Shown: positions 56,788-64,000 of the stretch, piece by piece | Position numbering within the stretch: the stretch's first letter is position 1 | Layout of the letters: every line of letters begins with the position of its first letter | Assembly (NCBI RefSeq): GCF_021556615.1 | Contig: NZ_JAKGGD010000002.1 | Location: 434,001 to 498,000, forward strand | Source: Paracoccus salsus | GTDB lineage: Bacteria > Pseudomonadota > Alphaproteobacteria > Rhodobacterales > Rhodobacteraceae | Direction of reading: 5' to 3' | Length of the DNA stretch: 64,000 nt | The notes under the pieces: model-generated | Databases searched by the model: none | What the model was told of the DNA's origin: nothing | The model's input: only the letters and a program-made list of their open reading frames with translations | Made by a program: the position numbers and the translations under genes

Positions 56788-58869
56788 ATGATGGGACGAT
56801 TGCGCGACATTTTGGGTGCGGCCGTGCTGTCGGTCCTGACTCTGGCCACGTCCGCCGTGGCCGAAGACAAGGGCGCGATGGCGCTGGCACTGGCGGCTGC
56901 GGACAGCCGCGACTGGGCGACCGCGCGCGACGCGGCGCGCCGGTCCGGCCCGGTTGCCGAGGCGCTGGTCGGGTGGCAGGCCCTGCGCGCCGGCGTCGGC
57001 GCGTTCGACGACTACCTGGAATTCGTCCGCGACCACCCTGACTGGCCCGGCCTGGCCCAGTTGCGGGAACGCGGCGACACGCGGTTGCGACCCCAGCTTC
57101 CGGCCGCCCGGATCCGCGAATGGCTCTCGGACCGCCTGCCGACGACGCTGCGTGCAGAGACCGCCTATCTGTCGGTGCTGGGCGATCGCGAGGCGCGCGA
57201 CGAACGGGCCCGTTTCTGGACCCATGTTCCGCTGGATGCCGCCGATGAAGCGGCATTCCTGGAAAGCCATCAGGACGAGCTGACACCGCTGGTGACCGCG
57301 CGTGCCGTGGCGATGCTGGACCAGCAGGACTGGCGGCAGGCAGAACGGCTGCTGGACCTTCTGCCCGAGGCCGATCGTCCGCTGATCGTCGCCCGGATCG
57401 CGCTTCTGGCGCGGCGAACCGGCGTGGACGACCTGATTCTGGCGCTGCCTGACCCGGATCGCGCCGATCCCGGCCTGACCATGGACCGCTTCCTGTGGCG
57501 CGTCCGCGCCAAGGTCCACGACGGCGCACAACAGCTGATGCTGGAGGCGTCCACCAGCGAGGCGGCGCTGCGCGTGCCCGAGATCTGGGCGCCCATGCGC
57601 GTCGATTACGCCCGGCTGGCGATGCGCAACGGCGACTGGGCGCGGGCCGAAAAGCTTGCAGCGCCGCATTTCCTGACGCCCGACAGCCGGCACTACGCGG
57701 ATCTTGAGTGGCTGGCGGGCTTCGCCGCCCTGAAACAGGGCGCCGCCGATCGCGCGCTTGACCATTTCCTGCATCTGGAAACGGTCGTGGGCAGCGCGAT
57801 CAGCACCTCCCGCGCGCTTTACTGGCAGGGCCGCGCGCACGAGGACCTGGGCGACCGCGCCGCAGCACGGGCGGCCTATGTCCGCGCCGCCGAAAAGCCC
57901 GGCGTCTATTACGGGCAACTGGCTGCCGAAAAGGTCGGCAGGGTGATGACCGCCGACCATGCGGTGCAAGGCAAGGGGATCGAGACCCTGCCCGACTGGC
58001 GTGGAGCCCTGCGCGACAACAGCGTCTTCCAGGCGGGCCTGTGGTTGCTTGCGACAGGCCGGATGGACGAGGCGCAGCGCTTCTTCCTGCATCTGTCGGA
58101 AACCGCGCAGCCCGACGACATCGCCCGCATGGCCCGGCTGATGATCGAGGCCGGCGCCCCCTGGCACGGGCTGCGACTGTCCAAGCGTGCCGCCGATCAG
58201 GGCGCGATCTATCCGGCGGCGCATTTTCCGCTTACCGGGCTGGAACAGGCCGATCTGGGCCTGCCGCCCGAGCTGGTGATGTCCATTGCGAGGCAGGAAT
58301 CCGAATTCAACCATACCGTCAGCAGCCATGTCGGCGCGCGTGGGCTGATGCAGTTGATGCCCGGCACCGCCGAGCAGATGGCCCGCCAGCTTGGCATGCC
58401 CTATCAGCCGGGCCGGCTGACCACTGATCCGTCCTACAACGCCCGCCTTGGCGCGGCCTATCTGGCCGGCTTGCGTGACCGGTTCGGAAGCTCGACCGCG
58501 CTGACGGCTTCGGGCTACAATGCCGGGCCGGGCCGGCCGGCGCGCTGGCTGAAGGATTTCGGAGACCTGCGGCGCGATGGCGATCCGGTGGAATGGGTCG
58601 AGCTGATCCCCTTCGACGAGACCCGCAACTATGTGATGCGGGTCACCGAGGCCATGCCCATCTATCGTGCGCGCATCCACGGCAAACCCGCGCCGATCGT
58701 TCCGACATGGGACCTGACCGGGGGCGGGCTGATGCCCCCTCCGGTCGCGCGCCTGACCCTGGCGCTGTCGGCGCGACCGCCGCAAAAGCCGTTCATCGGC
58801 CCGCGCCTGCCCTCGGACTGGACCATGCCCGTGATGGCCGACGCCGACGCAACCGGCGAGGCGGGCTAG
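56788..58869 (+). CDS. slt: soluble lytic murein transglycosylase
   Basis: The roughly 693-residue protein has a signal peptide (MMGRLRDILGAAVLSVLTLATSAVAED), a long alpha-helical superhelix (about 30-480), and the lysozyme-like SLT domain at the end (SIARQESEFNHTVSSHVGARGLMQLMPGTA with its catalytic Glu). It cuts peptidoglycan in the periplasm. Two ATG codons in a row (56788, 56791) are both possible starts. It lies divergent from dapA and converges on a DMT exporter by four bases. Confidence 0.92.
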   Translation: MMGRLRDILGAAVLSVLTLATSAVAEDKGAMALALAAADSRDWATARDAARRSGPVAEALVGWQALRAGVGAFDDYLEFVRDHPDWPGLAQLRERGDTRLRPQLPAARIREWLSDRLPTTLRAETAYLSVLGDREARDERARFWTHVPLDAADEAAFLESHQDELTPLVTARAVAMLDQQDWRQAERLLDLLPEADRPLIVARIALLARRTGVDDLILALPDPDRADPGLTMDRFLWRVRAKVHDGAQQLMLEASTSEAALRVPEIWAPMRVDYARLAMRNGDWARAEKLAAPHFLTPDSRHYADLEWLAGFAALKQGAADRALDHFLHLETVVGSAISTSRALYWQGRAHEDLGDRAAARAAYVRAAEKPGVYYGQLAAEKVGRVMTADHAVQGKGIETLPDWRGALRDNSVFQAGLWLLATGRMDEAQRFFLHLSETAQPDDIARMARLMIEAGAPWHGLRLSKRAADQGAIYPAAHFPLTGLEQADLGLPPELVMSIARQESEFNHTVSSHVGARGLMQLMPGTAEQMARQLGMPYQPGRLTTDPSYNARLGAAYLAGLRDRFGSSTALTASGYNAGPGRPARWLKDFGDLRRDGDPVEWVELIPFDETRNYVMRVTEAMPIYRARIHGKPAPIVPTWDLTGGGLMPPPVARLTLALSARPPQKPFIGPRLPSDWTMPVMADADATGEAG

Positions 58870-59822
58870 GCCGTTTTCACCCGCGTCCGCCACAGCGTGA
58901 ACAGCCCCGCCAGCACGACGATCGCCGCGCCCATGACGACATTCGGGCGCAGAACCTCGGAAAACACCAGCACGCCGAGGATGCTGACCCAGACAAGCTG
59001 GGTGTAGGCAAAGGGTTGCAGCGCGGACGCCTCGGCCATTTCATAGGCCCGGATCAGAAGGTAATGCGAGGTTATCCCGCACAGGCAAAGCCCGGACATC
59101 CACAGCCAGTCGATCGGCGCCAGCCATTGCCAGTCCCAGATGCCGACAATCGTGATCGCCACGGCGCCAGCGATCCCGGTCCAGAAGAAGCTGACCATCG
59201 AGGGATCGTCGCGCGACACATGCCGCGTCAGCAGGCCATAAAGCGCGAATATCAGCGCGGCGGCCAGCGGAAGCAACGATTCGATCCGCATCACACCGCT
59301 GCCCGGCTGCAGGATGACCAGGATTCCGCAGAACCCGATCGCGATCGCGGTCCAGCGGCGCCAGCCCACCTTCTCGCCCAGCACCGGCCCGGACAGCGCC
59401 GCGACCAGCAGGGGATAGACGGTGAAGACGGCATGGGTTTCGACAAGCCCCAGGCGCACGAACGCCTCGACCATGATCAAGACCTCGAAGACCAGCAGCA
59501 CCCCGCGGGCGATCTGGGTCAGGGGCCGCCTGGTCCGCATGGCACGCTTCAACCCGCCCGGCTGCCGGGACACCAGCGCGATCACGAAGGCCGCGAACGC
59601 CCAGTAGCGGATCATCACGACCAGAACCGGCGGATAGCCCTCGCCCAGGATGCGCGAGAACACGTCCTGCATGGCGAAGATCAGCGCTGTGGCGCACATC
59701 AGCAGGATCGCCAGCCGCGTGCGGTCTCGGATCGGTGGCCGCGTCTTCGGCGGCACCGGCGGAGGCGCAGAGGCAGAGGCCGCCGTGGCGGCATAGGGGG
59801 GTGTGTCGTGATCGTGCGGCAT
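58866..59822 (-). CDS. DMT superfamily (EamA) transporter
   Basis: The 318-residue protein has a cytoplasmic N-terminus of about 30 residues, then ten transmembrane helices in two EamA repeats (about 30-165 and 175-310). Likely an exporter of amino acids or small metabolites; the substrate is unknown. Its 3' end overlaps slt by four bases, tail to tail. Confidence 0.88.
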   Translation of the reverse strand: MPHDHDTPPYAATAASASAPPPVPPKTRPPIRDRTRLAILLMCATALIFAMQDVFSRILGEGYPPVLVVMIRYWAFAAFVIALVSRQPGGLKRAMRTRRPLTQIARGVLLVFEVLIMVEAFVRLGLVETHAVFTVYPLLVAALSGPVLGEKVGWRRWTAIAIGFCGILVILQPGSGVMRIESLLPLAAALIFALYGLLTRHVSRDDPSMVSFFWTGIAGAVAITIVGIWDWQWLAPIDWLWMSGLCLCGITSHYLLIRAYEMAEASALQPFAYTQLVWVSILGVLVFSEVLRPNVVMGAAIVVLAGLFTLWRTRVKTA

Positions 59823-59934
59823 GATCGCGTTCCAAGGATGGACCGGCCATGCGCCGTCGGCGCGGCAAGGTCAAGGCAAGGCTGATTTGCAGTCAGTGCA
59901 AACCTGAATGGCCAGGCCGCGACAGCCGCCGCGA

Positions 59935-60723
59935 TCAGTCGCGGCTGCGGATGATCCTCGCGAAAGCGTCGAAGACCTGCGCGTTCGCGGCGATCATCCG
60001 GCCCGATTCAAGCGGGTCGTCGCCGTCGCGGATGCCTTCGACAAACCCGCCCGCCTCGCGCACCAGAAGGATGCCTGCCGCCACGTCCCAGGGCTGGTTT
60101 CCGCGCTCCCAGTAGCCGTCGTAGCGGCCGGCGGCGACATAGGCCAGATCCAGCGAAGCCGCGCCCAGACGGCGGACCCCCGCCGTCAGCGGCATCAGCC
60201 GGGCCAGGTCCTGCAATGCGGCCGGCAGCGGTCCGCGCCCGGCGAACGGGATGCCGGTTGCAAACAGCGAATCGTCCAGACGGCGGCGCCCGGAGACCCG
60301 CAGCCGCTGGTCGTTCATGAACGCCCCGCCGCCCTTTTCCGCGAAGAAAAGCTCGTCCTTCGCGGCGTCAAAGATCACGGCCGCGACGATTTCCTTCTTG
60401 TGTTCCAGCGCGATGCTGACGGCCCAGTGCGGCAGCCCGTGCAGGAAATTCGTGGTTCCGTCCAGCGGGTCCACGATCCAGCGCCGGGTCGGGTCCTCGC
60501 CGGCCTCTTCGCCGGTTTCCTCGCCCAGCCAGCCGTAAGTCGGTCGGGCGCCGCGCAATTCCTCCTTGATGATCCGCTCGGCCTCGCGATCGGCCCGGGT
60601 GACGAAATCGCCCGCGCCCTTGACGCTGACCTGAAGGTTCTCGACCTCGCGGAAATCCTTGACGAGGATGCGGCCGGCCTTGCGGGCGGCCTTGATCATG
60701 ATGTTGAGATTGGCGCTTGCCAT
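59935..60723 (-). CDS. suhB: inositol monophosphatase family (SuhB-like)
   Basis: The 262-residue phosphatase has GWLGEETGEEAG near 65, WIVDPLDGTTNFLHG near 83 (metal ligands), and NQPWDVAAGILL near 213. It hydrolyses inositol phosphates and in many bacteria acts also in rRNA folding as NusA partner. The ATG at 60723 fits GGAG upstream; 60726 is also possible. Confidence 0.93.
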   Translation of the reverse strand: MASANLNIMIKAARKAGRILVKDFREVENLQVSVKGAGDFVTRADREAERIIKEELRGARPTYGWLGEETGEEAGEDPTRRWIVDPLDGTTNFLHGLPHWAVSIALEHKKEIVAAVIFDAAKDELFFAEKGGGAFMNDQRLRVSGRRRLDDSLFATGIPFAGRGPLPAALQDLARLMPLTAGVRRLGAASLDLAYVAAGRYDGYWERGNQPWDVAAGILLVREAGGFVEGIRDGDDPLESGRMIAANAQVFDAFARIIRSRD

Positions 60724-60782
60724 CATTCGCTCCGGTATGAGGTTGGGCGGGTCATAGGGGCAAGCGGCGCAAATGCCAAGGA

Positions 60783-61697
60783 TCACGCAGCGGCGCCGCG
60801 CAGCATCCGCAGGGGTTCGGTGCGCGAAAGCCGCAGCACATGCGCCATGTAGGGCTGCGCCAGATCGTCCTCGCGTACGGCGGCGTAGAGGCGGCGCAGC
60901 AATCCGCCCCGACCCAGCGGCAGCATGGCCAGTTCGGGATTGGCGGCCTCGCGGCGAAGCACCCAGTCGGGCATCACCGCGACCCCGCGCCCCGAGGCGA
61001 CCAGCATCAGCGACACCGCGGTCAGTTCGACCGTGCGCTGCTGCGCCGGCTCGACCCCGGCAGGGGTCAGGAACTGGCTGAAAACATCCAGCCGCCCGCG
61101 ATCCATCGGATAGGTGATCAGCGTCTCGGCCGCCAGATCCTGCGGCTCGGCATGGCCCTTCGCGACCAGCGGATGCCCAGCCGGGACGACCAGTGTCGGG
61201 GCATAGTCGAACAGCGGCTGATAGGTCACCCCCGGCACATCCTCGGGGTCCGAGGAAATCACCAGATCGACCTCTTCCCGCGCCAGCGCAGGCAACGCCC
61301 CGAAAGCCAGCCGCTGCCGGATATCCACATCCACGTCGGGCCAGGCACGGCGAAAGATGTCCAGAACCGGCAGCAGCCAGTCGAAACAGGCGTGGCATTC
61401 CATCGCGATATGCAGCCTGCCGATCCGTCCGGCCTCGACGCCCTTGAATTCGGCCTCGGTCGCGGCGACCATCGGCAGGACCTGTTCGGCCAAGCGCAGC
61501 AGGCGCATCCCCGCCGCCGACAGCCGCATCGGCTTGGTCCGGCGGACGAACAGCTCGACCCCGGCCTGCTCCTCGAGGCCCTTGATCTGGTGCGACAAGG
61601 CGGACTGGGTGATGTTCAGCGTCTCGGCGGCGCGCGCAAGTCCGCCCTCCTGGTGGATGGCGCGAACCGTCCGAAGATGGCGCAGTTCCAGATGCAT
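60783..61697 (-). CDS. metR: LysR-type regulator, MetR-like
   Basis: The 304-residue regulator has an LysR HTH (MHLELRHLRTVRAIHQEGGLARAAETLNITQSALSHQIKGLE) and a ligand domain with CHACFDWL near 103, typical of MetR. It is divergent from metF. MetR uses homocysteine as coactivator and binds TGAA-N5-TTCA; such a box lies just upstream. The ATG at 61697 has AAAGAGG before it; a TTG at 61712 is a weaker start. Confidence 0.9.
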   Translation of the reverse strand: MHLELRHLRTVRAIHQEGGLARAAETLNITQSALSHQIKGLEEQAGVELFVRRTKPMRLSAAGMRLLRLAEQVLPMVAATEAEFKGVEAGRIGRLHIAMECHACFDWLLPVLDIFRRAWPDVDVDIRQRLAFGALPALAREEVDLVISSDPEDVPGVTYQPLFDYAPTLVVPAGHPLVAKGHAEPQDLAAETLITYPMDRGRLDVFSQFLTPAGVEPAQQRTVELTAVSLMLVASGRGVAVMPDWVLRREAANPELAMLPLGRGGLLRRLYAAVREDDLAQPYMAHVLRLSRTEPLRMLRGAAA

Positions 61698-61698
61698 G

Positions 61699-61711
61699 TG
61701 AACCTCTTTCA
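61699..61711. promoter_or_regulatory. candidate MetR box
   Basis: TGAA-CCTCT-TTCA matches the MetR consensus TGAA-N5-TTCA exactly. It overlaps the metR ribosome site, which suggests autoregulation. Confidence 0.6.
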
Positions 61712-61724
61712 AGTTAATCTTGAA
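61708..61724. promoter_or_regulatory. second palindrome, TTCAAG-N5-CTTGAA
   Basis: TTCAAG-TTAAT-CTTGAA is a perfect 6+6 inverted repeat overlapping the first box by four bases (TTCA). It lies 61 bases before the metF start. The LysR operator geometry (TTCA...TGAA) fits a MetR site for metF. Confidence 0.5.
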
Positions 61725-61785
61725 GATTATGAATTTGTCTCACAGGTAATGACATGGCACAAGATGGGAAAGGAAAGGAATCGTC

Positions 61786-62664
61786 ATGCCCCGCACGGCC
61801 CCCAAGATCAGCTTCGAGTTCTTCCCGCCCAAGACGCTCGATGCCTCGTTCCGGCTGTGGGAAGCGGCGCGCGCGCTGGCACCGCTGGAGCCCGATTTCG
61901 TCTCTGTCACCTATGGCGCGGGCGGGACGACCCGCAAGCTGACCCACGACGCGGTGACGACGATCAACCGCCATTACGGGCTGGATGTCGCCGCCCATCT
62001 GACCTGCGTCGAGGCAACCCGCGCGGAAACGATGGAGATCGTGCAGTCCTATGCGGATGCCGGTATCCGCGAGATCGTGGCGCTGCGGGGCGATGCGCCC
62101 AAAGGCGCGGACCGTTTCACAACCCATCCCGATGGATTCGCGAATTCGGTCGAACTGATCGAAGCGATCGCGGCTCGCGGCGACATGACCATCCGCGTCG
62201 GCGCCTATCCCGAACCGCATCCCGACAGCGCCGACACGGATGCCGATGTGGCATGGCTGAAGCGCAAGATCGACGCCGGCGCGTCCAGTGCGATCACGCA
62301 GTTCTTCTTTGAGCCGGAAACATTCTTCCGGTTCCGCGACAAATGCGTCAGGGCCGGCATCGACGCGCCGATCATTCCCGGCATCCTGCCCATCCAGGGC
62401 TGGGCCGGCGCAAAGCGGTTCGCACAAGGATGCGGAACGCAGATCCCGCAATGGGCCGAGGATGCCTTCGCGGACGCCATCCGCGATGGCGGCGACGGGG
62501 AACGCCTGCTGGCAACGGCGATCTGTACGGAACTGTGCGACACGCTGATCGAGGGCGGCGTGGACCGGCTGCATTTCTACACGCTGAACCGCCCCGAGAT
62601 GACCCGCGATGTCTGCGCTGCGCTTGGGGTCCAGCCGCGCCGGCAACTGGAAGCGGTGGCCTGA
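61786..62664 (+). CDS. metF: 5,10-methylenetetrahydrofolate reductase
   Basis: The 292-residue FAD enzyme makes methyl-THF, the methyl donor for methionine synthase. Marks are ISFEFFPPKT near 8, VTYGAGGTTR near 42, ALRGDAPKG near 98, and TQFFFEPETFF near 170. It is divergent from metR and serves the split methionine synthase pair at 36.7-39.6 kb. Confidence 0.95.
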   Translation: MPRTAPKISFEFFPPKTLDASFRLWEAARALAPLEPDFVSVTYGAGGTTRKLTHDAVTTINRHYGLDVAAHLTCVEATRAETMEIVQSYADAGIREIVALRGDAPKGADRFTTHPDGFANSVELIEAIAARGDMTIRVGAYPEPHPDSADTDADVAWLKRKIDAGASSAITQFFFEPETFFRFRDKCVRAGIDAPIIPGILPIQGWAGAKRFAQGCGTQIPQWAEDAFADAIRDGGDGERLLATAICTELCDTLIEGGVDRLHFYTLNRPEMTRDVCAALGVQPRRQLEAVA

Positions 62665-62667
62665 CCG

Positions 62668-63795
62668 TCAGGCTCGCCGGACCCCGATATCGGGGTCGGC
62701 GTCATCGCGCGGCTCCTCGATGTCGGGTCCGGCCGCTGCCCGAAGCCGAAGAAAGCCGCGACGCGGCCGTTTCCGTTCATCCTCTGCGGCCAGATGCCCG
62801 ACCAGCAACGCCGGCCCTGGATAGCTGTCGCGATCGACGCTGGAATGCAGCGCCTCGGTGTCGAAACGCCCGGACATGCGCGGCGCGCGCGCCAGAAACG
62901 CCTTGCCCCAGAATCGCCATGAGCCGATCGGTGGCGCGGTCGGATCGCAGGGGAACTGGTCGCGCCACCCACTCGGCAGCGGCAAGCCAACCGATTCCGC
63001 ACGCCCCAGCATCCAGACAAGCGGAATGTTGGCAAGCGGGCGGGCAAATTCCAGGCCCCGCAGCTGACCCCCGATATCGGCATGCGCGCCGCGAAACCAG
63101 GTCTGTTCGATCCGCTCGGCCAGGCAGTTGTCATCCCACAGGATCGGGGCGAAGGCCGCCCGCGTCTCGTCCAGCGCCAGCGCCTGGAAGCCATGCTCGA
63201 CCTCGGCCACCAGATGGGCGTCGTGAAAGCGGAAACGCGGCTCGGCGAGCATCCACAGAAACGGCAGGCGCACCCCGAACGCCGTGACGGTATCGAAACA
63301 GCCCACCATCCGGATCGGTGCCGCCGGCCAGCAGCGCCTGGCGCGAAACCGCGCCATGTATTTCTCCGAGCCACCATTGCGGTAATAGTTCCAGGCGGTG
63401 CGGGTGTTGCGTTCGGTCGCGGCCTCGGCGCGCAACAGCCCGACCCGACCGATCATGCCCGTCAGGCTGCGCACCGCGAAAGCGCCGCGCGAATAGCCGA
63501 TGAGGAAGATCAGATCCCCCTTGCGATAGCCCGAGGCCAGCCAGCCATATGCGTCGATGATGCGCCGTTCCAGCGCGCGCCCCATCGCAAGCTCCGGCAG
63601 GGTGCGCAACTTGTTCCATTGCTGGCCCATGCCGTAATGCAGCCTCAGTCGCGGTCGGGGCGAAGGCAGCTCGCCCATCGCCCCGCTCAGCAATGCATGG
63701 ATGCGCCCGATCGAACTGCGACGCCCTTCGGCGAGCGAGGCGAAGGTGCCGTCCATCAGCACCACGTGGATCGTGATTGGGCGATTCTGTAACAT
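62668..63795 (-). CDS. DUF2235 alpha/beta hydrolase-like protein
   Basis: The 375-residue protein has the DUF2235 layout, with the nucleophile elbow GYSRGAFAVRSL near 99, CFDTVTAFG near 168, and an H-A-D motif FRGAHADIGG near 240. This family includes type VI phospholipase effectors (Tle1-like) and free-standing hydrolases. No T6SS gene is near, so it is likely a stand-alone enzyme. It converges on metF with three bases between. Confidence 0.8.
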   Translation of the reverse strand: MLQNRPITIHVVLMDGTFASLAEGRRSSIGRIHALLSGAMGELPSPRPRLRLHYGMGQQWNKLRTLPELAMGRALERRIIDAYGWLASGYRKGDLIFLIGYSRGAFAVRSLTGMIGRVGLLRAEAATERNTRTAWNYYRNGGSEKYMARFRARRCWPAAPIRMVGCFDTVTAFGVRLPFLWMLAEPRFRFHDAHLVAEVEHGFQALALDETRAAFAPILWDDNCLAERIEQTWFRGAHADIGGQLRGLEFARPLANIPLVWMLGRAESVGLPLPSGWRDQFPCDPTAPPIGSWRFWGKAFLARAPRMSGRFDTEALHSSVDRDSYPGPALLVGHLAAEDERKRPRRGFLRLRAAAGPDIEEPRDDADPDIGVRRA

Positions 63796-63830
63796 CGTCC
63801 CAAGGCTAGCATGGCTGTCTTAGAAATTGG

Positions 63831-64000
63831 TTAGCCCAGGGACAGGACTGTCGCATTCGTCATTGCGCCGAATCCGTTGAAGCGCGTGTTGGTGACGGTG
63901 GAATACGCCCCTGCACCGTGGAATATGACGTAATCCCCCTCGGCGATGTCGGCAGGCATGCCCAGTTCGCCGGGCAGCCGGTCAACGGAATCGCAGGTCG
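63831..64000 (-). CDS. ornithine/diaminopimelate decarboxylase-family C-terminus, cut by window
   Basis: Only the last 56 residues are visible, entering from the right edge: CDSVDRLPG, then EGDYVIFHGAGAYS, then NTRFNGFG. This matches the type III PLP decarboxylases (ornithine decarboxylase-like), where the CDS Cys and the GAYS Tyr are near the active site. The rest lies outside the window. Polyamine synthesis is the likely role. Confidence 0.8.
   Translation of the reverse strand, partial: TCDSVDRLPGELGMPADIAEGDYVIFHGAGAYSTVTNTRFNGFGAMTNATVLSLG

Overview
The window reads as chromosomal DNA of a GC-rich alphaproteobacterium of the Rhodobacteraceae/Paracoccaceae type, most like Paracoccus or a close relative. 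The reasons are strong C/G bias at third codon positions, the ureDAxBCEFG order, a DUF4167 protein, a corrinoid-protein/homocysteine methyltransferase pair, DUF1638, the 317-375 residue style of the accessory proteins, and the lptFG-lptD-surA-pdxA-rsmA run. About 90 percent is coding. No rRNA, tRNA, CRISPR array, transposase or phage gene was seen. Both ends cut through genes (a GT14 glycosyltransferase on the left, an ornithine-decarboxylase-like gene on the right).

Layout. 1-2.0 kb: glycosyltransferase and divergent sulfotransferase. 2.0-7.0 kb: dps, then fatty-acid genes acpP, fabG and fabD on the minus strand, a dead tyrosine-phosphatase remnant, ndk, and an AI-2E-type exporter. 7.0-15.7 kb: olsB, a complete urease operon (ureD, ureA, a 58-residue membrane protein, ureB, ureC, ureE, ureF, ureG), then the wreck of a urea ABC transporter (urtA, urtB and urtE fragments) and an RpiR regulator. 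15.8-18.0 kb: holC and pepA. 18.1-26.1 kb: lptF, lptG, lptD, surA, pdxA, rsmA, all co-directional and mostly overlapping or nearly so. 26.2-30.4 kb: DUF4167, prmC, prfA and an agmatinase-family gene. 30.5-35.0 kb: a sulfide-oxidation island (rhodanese, persulfide dioxygenase, DsrE, SLAC1-type channel, DUF5368-like, sulfide:quinone reductase). 35.3-36.5 kb: rpsF, rpsR, rplI. 36.7-39.6 kb: homocysteine methyltransferase and corrinoid protein around a radical-SAM gene. 39.8-47 kb: yghU, ilvC, two Lrp regulators, a membrane glutaredoxin fusion, ilvD, ubiH. 47-52.3 kb: HAD nucleotidase, a GntR/96-residue/AlkA/esterase operon, VOC, HNH, DUF1638 and a small membrane protein. 52.5-55.7 kb: an ECF sigma/NrsF pair divergent from a bufferin operon (bufA1, bufB, bufC). 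55.8-64 kb: dapA, slt, a DMT exporter, suhB, metR, metF, a DUF2235 hydrolase and a decarboxylase fragment.

Main points for a second look. (1) Urease is intact but its dedicated urea importer is a multi-deletion pseudogene. (2) A 58-residue protein inside the urease operon carries the HX5DH nickel-site motif of HupE/UreJ permeases. (3) The promoters of the two sulfide operons carry the identical ATATA-N9-GAATAT element, a likely operator for a SqrR/BigR-type sensor. (4) Two divergent GTAACG-N16-CG elements sit between the ECF sigma gene and the bufferin operon. (5) A degenerate phosphatase has lost its catalytic cysteine. (6) A dispersed GC-rich palindrome with a constant CGCGGGACGCAA tail sits next to gene ends. 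All family names come from reading the translations. No database search was run.
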